Below are positions 7,404 to 16,789 of a stretch of 64,000 nt of DNA, piece after piece. The stretch's first letter is position 1, and every line of letters begins with the position of its first letter. Origin of the DNA: Paenibacillus xylanilyticus (lineage in GTDB: Bacteria > Bacillota > Bacilli > Paenibacillales > Paenibacillaceae); contig NZ_CP044310.1 in NCBI RefSeq assembly GCF_009664365.1, forward strand, positions 1,189,001 to 1,253,000, written 5' to 3'. Under the pieces are notes generated by a model. The model did no database searches and was not told the origin of the DNA. It worked only from the letters and a program-made list of their open reading frames with translations. The position numbers and the translations under genes are program-made.

Positions 7404-8852
7404 ATGAGTTTGTTGAACAAAAATCGTTATTTAGGGAAGCCGCTATTAGGATTTATGGCATTATTAATTCTATTAACAGGATGTACAGATCCCAATGATA
7501 CAAACAAGGAGACTGATCCTAGTCAGACGCTGGTGATTCAGCATGCGACGATAGTGGACGTAAGGTCCGGCAAGTTAGTCAATAATCAGACGATTACCAT
7601 TACGAAAAATAAGATCACTCACATTGGAAACAGTGAGGACGTGGACATTCCCGATTTGGCACAGGTCAGGAATGCTAAAGGACAATATGTCATTCCTGGA
7701 TTGTGGGACATGCACGTGCATCTGGAAGAAAATTATAAAAATGCTTTCCCACTCTTTTTGGCTAACGGAGTGACTGGAGTAAGGGAGATGGGGGCAGCGC
7801 TCACAAACGTCGATCAGTGGAACAAGAGTATTCAGGCTGGTATGACAGCTCCACGTCTTGTCTATGCAGGTTTGACCTTAAATGGAGGGCCGGCTGATGA
7901 AGCCCCTCACATGCTTTACTTAAAAACAGAGGAAGAAGCGCGCGAAGCCGTACGTCACAATGCGGAGATAGGCGCAGGTCATATCAAGGTATACTCCTGG
8001 TTGCCACGTTCTTTGTTTTTGGCAGTCATGGATGAATCCAAAAAGTTTGGTTTACCAGTAGTCGGTCATTTACCAGTGGAGGTGCGCGCCAGTGAAGCTG
8101 TTCAACTGGGATTCAAGAGCATCGAACACTTGCATGGTTTGTTTATCGGAACTTCGAGCATCGAGGACGAACTTTTCGAAAATGCCGATATGAGCGATTT
8201 GCTTGGTTATTCGTTTGCGGAGATAGAGGCATCTCAACATTATGATTCTGAAAAGGCAGACAAGCTGTTCCGTACTTTCAAAGAAAAGGAAGTATGGCCT
8301 GTCCCGACGATGGTTACCTATTATAATATGGCGAAAACTGAAATTGACAAGCGATCCAAATACGTACCGACTGCTGTACAGGAGTACTGGACTGAAGTGA
8401 TTCGCGCCACTCCTCCTGAACAAACGGAATTAATGACGGCTATAAATTCCACAACGCCAGGCATGGTCAAAAAGTTAAACGATGCCGGAGTACCGATGCT
8501 TGCAGGTACCGATTCCAGCTACGAGATGACTAACTTTATATACGGCGTTTCCTTGCACGATGAACTCGAAATGTTAGTGAAAAGCGGACTTACCCCGTTG
8601 CAGGCATTGCAGACGGCAACGCTGAACCCCTCCCGATATTTGGAGAGAGAGCAGGAGCTAGGAACTGTAGAGGAAGGAAAGCTAGCTGATCTCGTACTGC
8701 TAGACAAGAACCCGCTGGAGGACATTCGAAACACGACAAGCATATCAGCGGTTGTCTTAGATGGGAAGCTAATGGAGAAGCAGACTTTAGACCAATCGGT
8801 TAAAACATATCCTGTGATACAGGTTGCCGATACAAAAAGAGAATCAGAATGA
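7404..8852 (+). CDS. Amidohydrolase-family lipoprotein
   Basis: A lipoprotein signal with lipobox LTGC (Cys27) is followed by an imidazolonepropionase-like amidohydrolase. The metal ligands of the family are visible: H104 and H106 (DMHVHL), K195 in HIKVY (the usual carboxylated Lys), H222 (VVGHLP), H242/H244 (EHLHG) and D370 (AGTDSS). The complete set suggests an active zinc hydrolase of a cyclic amide or dipeptide-like substrate on the outer membrane face. Its 482 residues fit the family plus signal. GAGGAGG at 7391-7397 fixes the ATG at 7404. The substrate cannot be named from sequence. Confidence 0.88.
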   Translation: MSLLNKNRYLGKPLLGFMALLILLTGCTDPNDTNKETDPSQTLVIQHATIVDVRSGKLVNNQTITITKNKITHIGNSEDVDIPDLAQVRNAKGQYVIPGLWDMHVHLEENYKNAFPLFLANGVTGVREMGAALTNVDQWNKSIQAGMTAPRLVYAGLTLNGGPADEAPHMLYLKTEEEAREAVRHNAEIGAGHIKVYSWLPRSLFLAVMDESKKFGLPVVGHLPVEVRASEAVQLGFKSIEHLHGLFIGTSSIEDELFENADMSDLLGYSFAEIEASQHYDSEKADKLFRTFKEKEVWPVPTMVTYYNMAKTEIDKRSKYVPTAVQEYWTEVIRATPPEQTELMTAINSTTPGMVKKLNDAGVPMLAGTDSSYEMTNFIYGVSLHDELEMLVKSGLTPLQALQTATLNPSRYLEREQELGTVEEGKLADLVLLDKNPLEDIRNTTSISAVVLDGKLMEKQTLDQSVKTYPVIQVADTKRESE

Positions 8853-9110
8853 TCCAGGTCACAGGTTAGTTAATAAAAATTAATGGTTTTTAAAGCTTGT
8901 GGGTTACTTAGAATGTTGTTCTACTAATCGACTAATTTCCGCAAAGTTGTCAGCACTTCAAGCTCCCTATCCGCGGTTCGCTTTACATCTGATTCTCCTC
9001 AAAGTTATCGATAGTTATGAATAGGTAAGATCATTAATTTTGATGTTTCAATTGTCATAACCGAGAGTTCATGATAGAGTATCGGGAACTTGCAAAGGTG
9101 GGGGATACTA

Positions 9111-9998
9111 GTGGAACTAACTTATTTGAAAACCTTTCGGGAAGTGGCGAAGTGGGGAAGCTATACGCGAGCCGCGGAAACACTTGGATATGCACAGTCC
9201 AGCATCACAACTCAGATTCAGAAGCTGGAGGAAGCTTACGGGGTCGTTCTCTTAGAACGTTTTGGCAGAGGAATGAAACTAACGTTGGCTGGCGAAACGC
9301 TGTTGCAATACGCCAACGATATACACAGACTGCATGAAGAGTCCAAAGAAGTCGTATCCAAACAATCCAAGGGAAAACTGTCCATAGGAACTATCGAGAC
9401 ATTGGCTGCCTTCTGCCTTCCGCCATATCTTCAAAAGTATCGTGGAGAATATCCTGGTATCAATGTGATTATCCAGCCTGGTAACGAACCTTATATTATT
9501 GAGTCAGTCAAAAGTGGCGAACTAGACATAGGGATCATTTTGGATCCTCCATTTAAGGATCCCGATCTTCACTGCGCAATTTTGAGAGAAGAGCCGTTAG
9601 TTTTTATCACGAATCCTGATCATAAACTAGCTTGTCGAAGTGAAGTCCACATTGAAGATCTTGAGGGTGAATCGTTGATTATGACAGAAGATGGCTGCAC
9701 TTACCGGGCCATGCTTCTCAATGTTTTGAAAGGGAACCAAGTGAATTACAGTCTTTCCTACGAATTCGGCAATCTGGAAGCAATCAAGCAGTGCGTCATT
9801 TACGATCTTGGTATTGCCTTGCTGCCGCGTATAGCGGTTACCGAGGAAATCCGTAAGGGCCAAATTGTCGCTATTCCTTTCGTCCATCCGGAGTGTAACT
9901 TTTATACGCAACTCATATATTCTAAAAAGAAGTGGAAGTCCAAAGCTTTTCAAGGTTTCGTGGATTTGATCAGTGGAACCAATTATCAATATGATTGA
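9111..9998 (+). CDS. LysR-family transcriptional regulator
   Basis: This 295-residue protein has the typical N-terminal winged HTH (residues about 1-60; GSYTRAAETLGYAQSSITTQ) and a C-terminal periplasmic-binding-like effector domain. The GTG at 9111 with GGTGGGGG six bases before it gives the standard LysR N-terminus MELTYLKTF. The frame upstream to 9090 lacks a site. The rhodanese gene follows 94 bases downstream on the same strand and is the likely co-regulated or target gene. Confidence 0.9.
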   Translation: MELTYLKTFREVAKWGSYTRAAETLGYAQSSITTQIQKLEEAYGVVLLERFGRGMKLTLAGETLLQYANDIHRLHEESKEVVSKQSKGKLSIGTIETLAAFCLPPYLQKYRGEYPGINVIIQPGNEPYIIESVKSGELDIGIILDPPFKDPDLHCAILREEPLVFITNPDHKLACRSEVHIEDLEGESLIMTEDGCTYRAMLLNVLKGNQVNYSLSYEFGNLEAIKQCVIYDLGIALLPRIAVTEEIRKGQIVAIPFVHPECNFYTQLIYSKKKWKSKAFQGFVDLISGTNYQYD

Positions 9999-10092
9999 AG
10001 TATCTTATAGATTTCTATCGATAACTCCATGGTTAGAGGCTGTGTTACATTGATTGCAAGAAATCAAATCAGCCCCCTTGGAGGTAACCCAA

Positions 10093-10530
10093 ATGACAAA
10101 TCCAACCCGATATTCCCTTGTCTTAGAGACGCCTGCTCCTTCGCCTGAGAACATTCATCGGCATTTCATGAACAAGCTTGCCGTAGAAACGGACGTCTCA
10201 GATGTAAAGCACGATATGACGCATGGTCTCAATGACTTTGTACTCATCGACGTCAGAAGCGCTATTGCTTATGGAGAGTGCCATATCCCGGGAGCTCTTA
10301 GTCTTCCTTCCAACACAATCAGCGAAGCAACAACGGCGTCTTTGCCCAGAGATAAGGTCATCGTCGTCTACTGCTGGGGACCGGCTTGCAATGGCGCCAG
10401 CAAAGGAGCAGCCCGCTTATCCCGTCTGGGTTTTCAGGTGAAAGAAATGCTTGGAGGCATGGAGTACTGGCGTAAGGAAGGAAACGAGGTAGAGGGTACG
10501 CTTGGCACTTCAGCATGCATGATCGGGTAA
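10093..10530 (+). CDS. Single-domain rhodanese-like protein
   Basis: It is a 145-residue rhodanese fold: FVLIDVRSAIAYGECHIPGA is the CH2A-like motif, and the active-site loop begins YCWGPACNGASKG, with a Cys in the catalytic position and a second Cys five residues on. It could act as a sulfur carrier or persulfide transferase. TTGGAGG before the ATG at 10093 marks the start. A repeat copy follows the gene. Confidence 0.85.
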   Translation: MTNPTRYSLVLETPAPSPENIHRHFMNKLAVETDVSDVKHDMTHGLNDFVLIDVRSAIAYGECHIPGALSLPSNTISEATTASLPRDKVIVVYCWGPACNGASKGAARLSRLGFQVKEMLGGMEYWRKEGNEVEGTLGTSACMIG

Positions 10531-10557
10531 GCTCATGAACAAACAATCAAAACGAAA

Positions 10558-10652
10558 AGTTCAATGAACGCGAAACGATAACTGAATAAATATGTAGTAA
10601 GCAGCTGATCCATATGATCGGCTGCTTTTGTTCAGCAAGCAGGCCAAATAGA
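10558..10652 (+). repeat. Dispersed hairpin repeat, copy G
   Basis: A diverged left arm (GAACGCGAAACGATAAC) precedes the hairpin AGCAGCTGATC / GATCGGCTGCT at about 10599-10627 and TTTTGTTCAGCAAGCAGG. It lies about 30 bases after the rhodanese gene. It is the rightmost copy I could find. Confidence 0.7.
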
Positions 10653-10676
10653 CCACTTGAGTGCTCATACATAGAT

Positions 10677-10709
10677 AGAGACCCCCGCCATGAACTGCGA
10701 AGGGTCTCT
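10677..10709 (-). terminator. Hairpin behind the collagen-like gene
   Basis: AGAGACCC at 10677-10684 pairs with GGGTCTCT at 10702-10709. It lies 34 bases past the stop of the minus-strand collagen-like gene. The T run is poor, so termination is only probable. Confidence 0.5.
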
Positions 10710-10742
10710 GTATCTTGATTAAATTTGAAACTGAACTCTAGG

Positions 10743-12482
10743 TTAAGTGATGCTAAGTCCGCCGCTTGCATATCCAGCCAACGTTGTAGCCACATCAATT
10801 CCCGCTGTTACCGATGCCGAGAACACCATAAGCAGGCGGTCACCGGCAGTTACCGGAATGCTCAATCCTGTTGTCAATCCGCTGGTTATTGTTCCGAGTG
10901 CCAAGACACCGGTCAATGAAGGCGTCAAGGTTACTACAGCACCCGGTACGGCCGTAAAGGAGTTATTTGGTGTGGTAGATCTGAATAGTTGTGCAGTTAT
11001 GGTTATGGTAGATCCAACCAAGCTTAGTCCAGCTGTCGTACTGAAATAAGCGGCCAGTGAAGTAATCGTTCCTGCACGGGATGCGGAGAAAGCAAAGTTT
11101 AGCAAGGTGCCTGCGGCGCCTGTGAGGTCAATGATTCCTCCGTTGACACTTACACCTGAAGCACTGTTACCAAATCCAACTAAACTGGAGGTATTCAAAA
11201 GCCCCCCTAATACGGTAGTCAGCGAAACTGGAAGTCCGGACGCATAAGGAATGATGGCGCCAGCACCTGCCGCTCCAGTAGCCCCCGTAGAACCTGGAGC
11301 CCCTGTTGCGCCTGTGACACCAGTAGCCCCCGGAGCCCCCGTTGCACCTGTGACACCAGTAGAGCCTGGAGCCCCCGTCGCACCTGTGACACCAGTAGAG
11401 CCCGGAGCCCCCGTCGCACCTGTGACGCCGGTAGAACCTGGAGCTCCCGTTGCACCTGTGACCCCGGTAGAGCCCGGAGCCCCCGTTGCACCTGTGACCC
11501 CGGTAGAGCCCGGAGCTCCCGTTGCACCTGTAACACCGGTAGAGCCCGGAGCCCCCGTTGCACCTGTGACACCAGTAGCCCCTGGAGTCCCCGTCGCACC
11601 TGTGACACCAGTAGAGCCCGGAGCCCCCGTTGCACCTGTGACACCAGTAGAGCCCGGAGCCCCCGTTGCACCTGTGACACCAGTAGCCCCCGGAGTCCCC
11701 GTTGCACCTGTGACACCAGTAGCCCCCGGAGAGCCTGTTGCACCTGTGACACCAGTAGAGCCCGGAGCCCCCGTTGCACCTGTGACACCGGTAGAGCCCG
11801 GAGCCCCCGTTGCGCCTGTGACACCGGTAGCCCCCGGAGAGCCCGTCGCACCTGTGACACCAGTAGCCCCCGGAGAGCCCGTCGCACCTGTGACACCAGT
11901 AGCCCCCGGAGTCCCCGTTGCACCTGTGACACCAGTAGCCCCCGGAGTCCCCGTTGCACCTGTGACACCAGTAGAGCCCGGAGCCCCCGTCGCACCTGTG
12001 ACACCGGTAGCCCCCGGAGAGCCCGTCGCACCTGTGACGCCGGTAGAACCTGGAGCTCCCGTTGCACCTGTGACACCGGTAGCCCCCGGAGCCCCCGTTG
12101 CACCTGTGACACCGGTGAGGCCTGGAATATCACCCAGCAATTCGGAAGAGACCAAGCGATGGGCAGTTACTAAAGAGCCTGTGCTGCTCTTACCCCAGAC
12201 GGATACCTGTATAGGATCATTAACCGTCGTGGTTGTTGTAAAGGTAAACTCGAACGAATCAAAGTTTGCAAAATAATTGTTGGTTACTACTTGATTGGGG
12301 GCGATGTCAAAGGACTCACTGACATACAGAACTCTCAATCCACCATTCATGTAATACCCCTGTATTTGTACGGATGATGCTGTCACATCGCTGCGGTTAT
12401 CGATTCTGATGGTAACTGTTTGAGTCGGTCTTACACCGTTCACAGCGTTATTTTCTATTGGCCCTGTCGATAAAAAGCTCAT
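10743..12482 (-). CDS. Collagen-like spore-surface-type glycoprotein (BclA/BclB-like)
   Basis: The N-terminal 120 residues form a beta domain starting [10 protein letters not shown] that is shared with the neighbouring gene. Then 23 copies of a 12-residue collagen-type unit GVTGATG(A/S/T)PG(A/S)T follow at about 124-400. The C-terminal 170 residues resemble the globular head of BclB-related exosporium proteins. Such proteins form trimeric filaments on spores, with Thr-rich repeats glycosylated. The ATG at 12482 is preferred over a GTG six bases upstream because GGAG at 12491-12494 is correctly spaced. The long plus-strand frame across the repeats is an artefact of the repeat. Confidence 0.87.
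   Translation of the reverse strand: MSFLSTGPIENNAVNGVRPTQTVTIRIDNRSDVTASSVQIQGYYMNGGLRVLYVSESFDIAPNQVVTNNYFANFDSFEFTFTTTTTVNDPIQVSVWGKSSTGSLVTAHRLVSSELLGDIPGLTGVTGATGAPGATGVTGATGAPGSTGVTGATGSPGATGVTGATGAPGSTGVTGATGTPGATGVTGATGTPGATGVTGATGSPGATGVTGATGSPGATGVTGATGAPGSTGVTGATGAPGSTGVTGATGSPGATGVTGATGTPGATGVTGATGAPGSTGVTGATGAPGSTGVTGATGTPGATGVTGATGAPGSTGVTGATGAPGSTGVTGATGAPGSTGVTGATGAPGSTGVTGATGAPGSTGVTGATGAPGSTGVTGATGAPGATGVTGATGAPGSTGATGAAGAGAIIPYASGLPVSLTTVLGGLLNTSSLVGFGNSASGVSVNGGIIDLTGAAGTLLNFAFSASRAGTITSLAAYFSTTAGLSLVGSTITITAQLFRSTTPNNSFTAVPGAVVTLTPSLTGVLALGTITSGLTTGLSIPVTAGDRLLMVFSASVTAGIDVATTLAGYASGGLSIT
11286..12113 (-). repeat. 36-bp tandem repeat, 23 units
   Basis: The collagen-like region is an in-frame 36-bp tandem array. 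Units fall into A/S, A/A, T/A and S/A variants, with a run of six identical APGST-type units near the 3' end. Such arrays change length easily by slippage or recombination. Confidence 0.85.
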
Positions 12483-12527
12483 CGCCACATCTCCTTCTTT
12501 TGAGCAGATTTATCTGCCAGACTTTTC

Positions 12528-12875
12528 TTAACTGTTTTTTTCGTGTTCTACTACACGATGGGCATCAACCAATTGTCCAGAGGCTTGTTTGCCCCACACT
12601 GAAATCCCTACTTGCTCTGCACCTTCCGTGCTTGTTTCAAAAACAAACTCATAAGCATCTAAATCCGCAAAATAGTTTCTGGTCAATGCTTCGTTAGGGG
12701 CGATACTGATTACTTCGCTCACATACAGTGTTCTTGTTGTGCTAAGCACATACCCCTGGACAGATACAGTTAGAGAGTCCGCAGCACGATTGGCCAATCT
12801 AATCGTAACCTGTTGTGTCGGTCTAACCCCGGAAACGGGATTGTTTTCAATCGGCCCAGTTGATAAAGTAGCCAT
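12528..12875 (-). CDS. Short paralogue of the collagen-like protein's N-terminal domain
   Basis: The 115-residue protein begins [20 protein letters not shown] and aligns along its length with the first 115 residues of the collagen-like protein downstream, including SVWGK and the DAHR/TAHR end. It has no collagen repeats and no signal peptide. The two genes are 45 bases apart on the same strand and probably form an operon. It may be a basal or attachment subunit of the same spore-surface structure. The start at 12875 is chosen by alignment to the paralogue; an ATG three codons upstream is the alternative. Confidence 0.7.
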   Translation of the reverse strand: MATLSTGPIENNPVSGVRPTQQVTIRLANRAADSLTVSVQGYVLSTTRTLYVSEVISIAPNEALTRNYFADLDAYEFVFETSTEGAEQVGISVWGKQASGQLVDAHRVVEHEKNS

Positions 12876-13084
12876 TTTTCCCATCCCACCTTCTATAACC
12901 TCATACTCTAGCGGTAGTTTTCATTAAGCTAAATACAGTAATATTCAGACACTAAACAAGCGGTGTGGATGAAACACAGGGTCAGTTCATCCATTGTTAA
13001 TCTTCCTTAAGCTATTAAGCAGAATAGCTGCATGATGTGTTAGTCTAAATATTGGTAAAATTGATTTAACGGAGGCCATCAGAA

Positions 13085-13297
13085 TTGTCCATAATATTTC
13101 CTGACATCGTTACAGATCGGTTGAAGCTGGTTGTTCTTACCCTAGATGATGCAGAAGACATCATAAGATTTCATCTGGAGGATACGGGTTGTCGCTGGGG
13201 GATTTTCAGCAAAACCGATGCGAAATTAATTGGAACTCGTGGCTTCTATTGCTGGGTTCTGACCTTATTCAACAGCTCTCTGGAGAACATGTTTTAA
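13085..13297 (+). pseudogene. Remnant of a GNAT acetyltransferase
   Basis: The first 30 codons (FPDIVTDRLKLVVLTLDDAE) match the start of RimJ/RimL-type acetyltransferases. They then jump straight to a later strand (RWGIFSKTDAKLIGTRGFY), so the middle is deleted. The frame then runs into unrelated sequence and a stop at 70 codons, against about 170-180 in the family. The acetyl-CoA binding part is missing, so the product should be inactive. Confidence 0.6.
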
Positions 13298-13331
13298 ACT
13301 AACAAGAGAATTTATATGGGGGTGGAATGAC

Positions 13332-14297
13332 ATGCCTAAAATAGACAACATGCTAGCCATTCTATGGATGCTTCGATCAGGTGAAAAAATTACAGCAAAA
13401 CAAATTTCAGAAAAGTTAGAGATGAATATAAGGACTGTATATCGTTATATCGATACCATTTCAACAAGTGGTGTACCTATCATTTCAGAACCAGGACATA
13501 ACGGTGGATACACTTTAATGAACAATTTTATTGAGGCTCCTCTTTTTTTTGATTTTGAGGAGCAAACTTCACTATTTCATGCTGCAGTTTTTGCAGAAGA
13601 AGCCGGATATTATGGAGGTGAAGCATTAAATAGGGCCATTTCAAAACTAAGTAAATACTCCAATCAAGAGCAGGAAACCAAGATAAACCAACATTTAACT
13701 AGTCTTGAAGTCATAAGTCGATTAAGTTCACCCTCTATGCAGCCTTTTTTGAAGGAGTTGGAGCAGGCCGTGGCAGACGGGTACTCAGTAAAAATTCTCC
13801 ACCATAAAAGTGGAGGAAAGCAAACACATGATAGATTGGTTGATCCGTACAGACTTATCTATTGGAATAATAAGTGGTATGTGATTGGATTTTGTCATCT
13901 TAGGAGTGATATCCGTAGTTTTAGAGTAGATCGAATTGAAGATCTAATGTTAACCGAAAATAAGTTTGACCAGCCAGAACATTTTTCAGCACGTGCTTTT
14001 TTCATGAAAAATTTTCTTCCAACCATAGAAGATAAGGAAGAGATTATTTCTTTGGTTATTCAAGGGGATACAAGTGTATTAGCTGATATTTGCCAACATT
14101 GGTTTATAGGACATTATTTACAAGAGCGGACTTCTCATCAAGCCGTATTTCATTTTGAGAAAGATATGTTAGATACATATGTTCCTTATTTCCTTTTATC
14201 GTACGGTAAATCTATTCGAATTGTTGAGCCCATAAGCCTTAAGAAAAGAATGATTGAAGTTTTGTCGGAATTAATAGATTTTCATCAAAATGGATGA
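13332..14297 (+). CDS. HTH and WYL-domain transcriptional regulator (YafY type)
   Basis: It has an N-terminal HTH_11 domain (about 1-60; KITAKQISEKLEMNIRTVYR), then a WYL domain (about 135-210; LVDPYRLIYWNNKWYVIGFC) and a WCX-like C-terminal extension. At 321 residues it fits the family. The next gene, a DJ-1/PfpI-like protein, starts about 70 bases downstream on the same strand and may be co-transcribed. No operator could be identified. Confidence 0.88.
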   Translation: MPKIDNMLAILWMLRSGEKITAKQISEKLEMNIRTVYRYIDTISTSGVPIISEPGHNGGYTLMNNFIEAPLFFDFEEQTSLFHAAVFAEEAGYYGGEALNRAISKLSKYSNQEQETKINQHLTSLEVISRLSSPSMQPFLKELEQAVADGYSVKILHHKSGGKQTHDRLVDPYRLIYWNNKWYVIGFCHLRSDIRSFRVDRIEDLMLTENKFDQPEHFSARAFFMKNFLPTIEDKEEIISLVIQGDTSVLADICQHWFIGHYLQERTSHQAVFHFEKDMLDTYVPYFLLSYGKSIRIVEPISLKKRMIEVLSELIDFHQNG

Positions 14298-14369
14298 CTT
14301 CCCTGACGCTAGTTGTCAGTGAAGTCATGTTACAGTTGGCTATATCAATTGGGATTGGAGTGTTATTGG

Positions 14370-15002
14370 ATGCAAACCAAAAAAGTTTATCTATATGTAT
14401 TTAATACGATGTCGGACTGGGAATATGGATATTTAGTGGCTGAACTAAACTCGGGAAGATATTTCAAAAAAGAGGTAGCACCTTTAAAAGTAATTACAGT
14501 AGGAGCTAATAAAGAAATGATTACTACGATGGGAGGACTGAGTATAAAACCAGAGATTTCCCTTAATGAATGTACTCTCGAGAGTGAAGATCTTTTAATT
14601 TTGCCAGGAGGGACTACCTGGAATGAAGAAATTCATCAGCCTATCCTGGAAAGAATCGGTCAAGCTTTAGAGCTTGGCACTATTGTTGCTGCCATTTGTG
14701 GTGCAACGGACGCTCTTGCGAATAGGGGATACTTAGACACCAGAAAGCATACAAGTAATAATTTGGAATATACTAAAATGGTATGTCCTAATTATAAAGG
14801 AGAAAAGTTCTATGAGATGGAATCAGCGGTATCTGATACGAATGTAGTTACTGCATCAGGAATAGCTCCTCTGGAATTTGCGATGGAAGTACTGAAAACA
14901 TTAGATGTATTTGCACCAGATACATTGCATTCCTGGTATAACCTTAATAAGACTCATAAACCTGAATACTTCTTCGAGTTAATGAATTCAATTAATAGTT
15001 GA
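14370..15002 (+). CDS. DJ-1/PfpI-family protein
   Basis: This is a 210-residue glutamine-amidotransferase-like fold. The nucleophile elbow AAICGATDALA carries Cys110, an acidic residue lies near the N-terminus (SDWEYG), and LLILPGGTTW is the conserved strand-loop. These mark the DJ-1/PfpI superfamily, whose members are proteases, deglycases or stress proteins. The ATG at 14370 with TTGGAG upstream is preferred over the frame start at 14313. It follows the WYL regulator in the same direction. Confidence 0.82.
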   Translation: MQTKKVYLYVFNTMSDWEYGYLVAELNSGRYFKKEVAPLKVITVGANKEMITTMGGLSIKPEISLNECTLESEDLLILPGGTTWNEEIHQPILERIGQALELGTIVAAICGATDALANRGYLDTRKHTSNNLEYTKMVCPNYKGEKFYEMESAVSDTNVVTASGIAPLEFAMEVLKTLDVFAPDTLHSWYNLNKTHKPEYFFELMNSINS

Positions 15003-15058
15003 GCTAAAAATCAATTTAGCAGTGGAAATACGCTCATGTGATTTAATTTGATCCATGT

Positions 15059-15096
15059 ACAAATAAGGTCGTTAATATATAACGGCCTTATTTGTG
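15059..15096. terminator. Bidirectional terminator
   Basis: ACAAATAAGG / CCTTATTTGT with inner CGTTA/AACG arms forms a near-perfect 16-bp stem between two convergent genes. Confidence 0.75.
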
Positions 15097-15145
15097 CTGT
15101 ATGAAGAGCAGGTTAACTTCGAACTAATGAATTTCTCAAACTAAC

Positions 15146-15907
15146 TTATTTTGATTCATCAGCCTCAGTGATCTCCAGGCTTACAATGACTCCGTTTTTC
15201 TCTAGATTTTTTATGACCTGTTCCGCATGCTCATTCAGCGGGTTATTGCCCAAATATACCTCGGTTAAATGAGGTATGGTTTCAAGCACAGCAATATCCT
15301 GAATGAGGTTATCTTGCAGATATAGATATTGTAAAGTTGGATGGTTCTTTAATGGTGTCAAATCCTGAATCCGATTATGGTCCATAATGATCCATTCGAG
15401 ATTCGTCTTCTGAAGTGGCCTTAAGTCCGATACCTGATTTCCGCTGGCAAGCAAACTTGTAAGATTGCGCAAGTTTTTTAAAGGTTCTAGACTTCTTATT
15501 TGGTTATCGCTAATTAATAAACTTTCCAAATTGCGTAATCCTGCAAGAGGAGATAGATCTGTAATTTGATTTCCGTCTAAAGACAATAGGTTTATTTTTG
15601 TCAGCTTGGAGAGTGGTTTTATATTTTTAATTTGATGGCCAGGTAGGACTAATTCCACTATGTTAACTGCATATTCAAGTCCTTGCAGACTTGAAATCTT
15701 ACGCTTTGCATCCATTGCATATAGGGATTTTAATTTTTTCAAATGGCTTGCTTTCAGTTCTTTTTTACCCGATAGCTTCAAATCTGTTCGAATGACTTGT
15801 GCCAAAACGGGATCCTTAACGAGTGGGGCTGCCAAAATTGTTGTTGTCGGTATTACTAAAAGCATCAAACACAATACGATTAAACTTTTTACAAATGGAT
15901 TAGGCAT
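15146..15907 (-). CDS. Secreted leucine-rich-repeat protein
   Basis: It has a signal peptide at residues 1 to about 27 (ending TTTILAA). About six internalin-type 22-residue LRRs follow (LLSLDGNQITDLSPLAGLRN). It resembles the LRR half of the 5777-6931 protein but lacks the C-terminal copper-amine-oxidase-like domain. At 253 residues it looks complete. AAGGAG before the ATG at 15907 sets the start; the frame also opens 33 bases upstream. It is probably an extracellular binding protein. Confidence 0.8.
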   Translation of the reverse strand: MPNPFVKSLIVLCLMLLVIPTTTILAAPLVKDPVLAQVIRTDLKLSGKKELKASHLKKLKSLYAMDAKRKISSLQGLEYAVNIVELVLPGHQIKNIKPLSKLTKINLLSLDGNQITDLSPLAGLRNLESLLISDNQIRSLEPLKNLRNLTSLLASGNQVSDLRPLQKTNLEWIIMDHNRIQDLTPLKNHPTLQYLYLQDNLIQDIAVLETIPHLTEVYLGNNPLNEHAEQVIKNLEKNGVIVSLEITEADESK

Positions 15908-16173
15908 AGTAAACTCCTTAAAATTAGTATCTGGATTCATTCTCTGATTTCGGTGATCTCAACTATGTATGATTCATGGCGCTCTCCTTATACGATTTTA
16001 ATAATAAAAATATACCATGATCTGGAACATATTACCTTGTTATAATATCATAATAATAGCTGGAATCCATTGTACAAAAATAAGTGAGTTTGCAGATATT
16101 TTTTGTAGGATGTTTCAATTTGAGTGGCTACCGGTTGAACATCTTTCTTATAAAACTAAGGGAGTGCAGGCAC

Positions 16174-16404
16174 ATGGCTGAAGAACCGTTTATTTTTCTA
16201 GCGGGTATCATATGTTTTTTCGCTCCAATCTACTTCAGAAGATCAATGATGTCTATTCAAATGATTGCAGGAGTTATTCTATTCTCATGTATTCTGATTT
16301 TTCACGAAGATATCCAAGTTAAACTGATTTATCTACTAGCCTTTGTTTGGGTATTTGGTTCACTTAGTGCACTAAGTGAATCCGCAGAGAAGTCAGTAAA
16401 GTAG
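16174..16404 (+). CDS. Small three-helix membrane protein, 76 aa
   Basis: Three hydrophobic segments occur at residues about 5-22, 26-43 and 49-66, with basic residues between the first two (FRRS). GGGAGTG upstream supports the ATG at 16174; the frame start at 16084 has no site. The family is not recognised. A terminator lies about 110 bases downstream. Confidence 0.55.
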   Translation: MAEEPFIFLAGIICFFAPIYFRRSMMSIQMIAGVILFSCILIFHEDIQVKLIYLLAFVWVFGSLSALSESAEKSVK

Positions 16405-16511
16405 TTATTCAATTCATTGACCACGCTTTGGGAGTATGACATTTGGTAACTTAGGAGTGAAGCCCTCTATATATAGCTCGTCATCCTGTAACTTCATATC
16501 CTTATTCAGTT

Positions 16512-16544
16512 AGACTGATGGTTCATCACCAACAGTCTTTTTTG
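16512..16544 (+). terminator. Rho-independent terminator
   Basis: AGACTG-A-TGGT and ACCA-A-CAGTCT form a stem with one mismatch, followed by TTTTTTG. It separates the small membrane gene from the ABC importer operon. Confidence 0.7.
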
Positions 16545-16649
16545 TTGTCACCTATTCTTACTTATTGATTTGAGAAACTCCATAATTCCAGACCAATTCT
16601 TCTGAACACCTTTATTAATGAAAAAATATGGATTTTGAAGTCAACTTTA

Positions 16650-16680
16650 TTGACACGTAATTTTGTTATTGTGCTACAAT
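16650..16680 (+). promoter_or_regulatory. Sigma-A promoter of the ABC importer operon
   Basis: TTGACA at 16650-16655 and an extended -10 (TGC-TACAAT, 16672-16680) are 19 bases apart, about 110 bases before the substrate-binding protein gene. A loose TGTTATT / AATAGTAACA inverted repeat overlaps the -10 and could be an operator for a metal regulator. Confidence 0.55.
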
Positions 16681-16789
16681 TGCTAAAAATAGTAACACGA
16701 ATATGAACTGGAACGAATCTGGTTGGAAGAAATACTGCATCTACTAGAGGAGAGCAAGGGGTCAATTTCAAAAGGGGGAACAGGGAAAC

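Noticed and set aside
7235..7420. 61-codon minus-strand frame
   Set aside because: It overlaps the ribosome binding site and start of the amidohydrolase gene, and no good Shine-Dalgarno precedes it. Part of it looks protein-like, so it may be another remnant, but support is too weak to call.
9071..9337. 88-codon plus-strand frame
   Set aside because: Out-of-frame overlap with the LysR regulator; no family features.
11286..12113. CRISPR-like spaced repeats
   Set aside because: The 36-bp periodicity is a contiguous coding tandem repeat without unique spacers.
11251..12276. 341-codon plus-strand Pro/Val/Ala repeat protein
   Set aside because: It is the reverse complement of the collagen-like tandem repeat. 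The minus-strand frame has intact N- and C-terminal domains and a good start; this one has neither.
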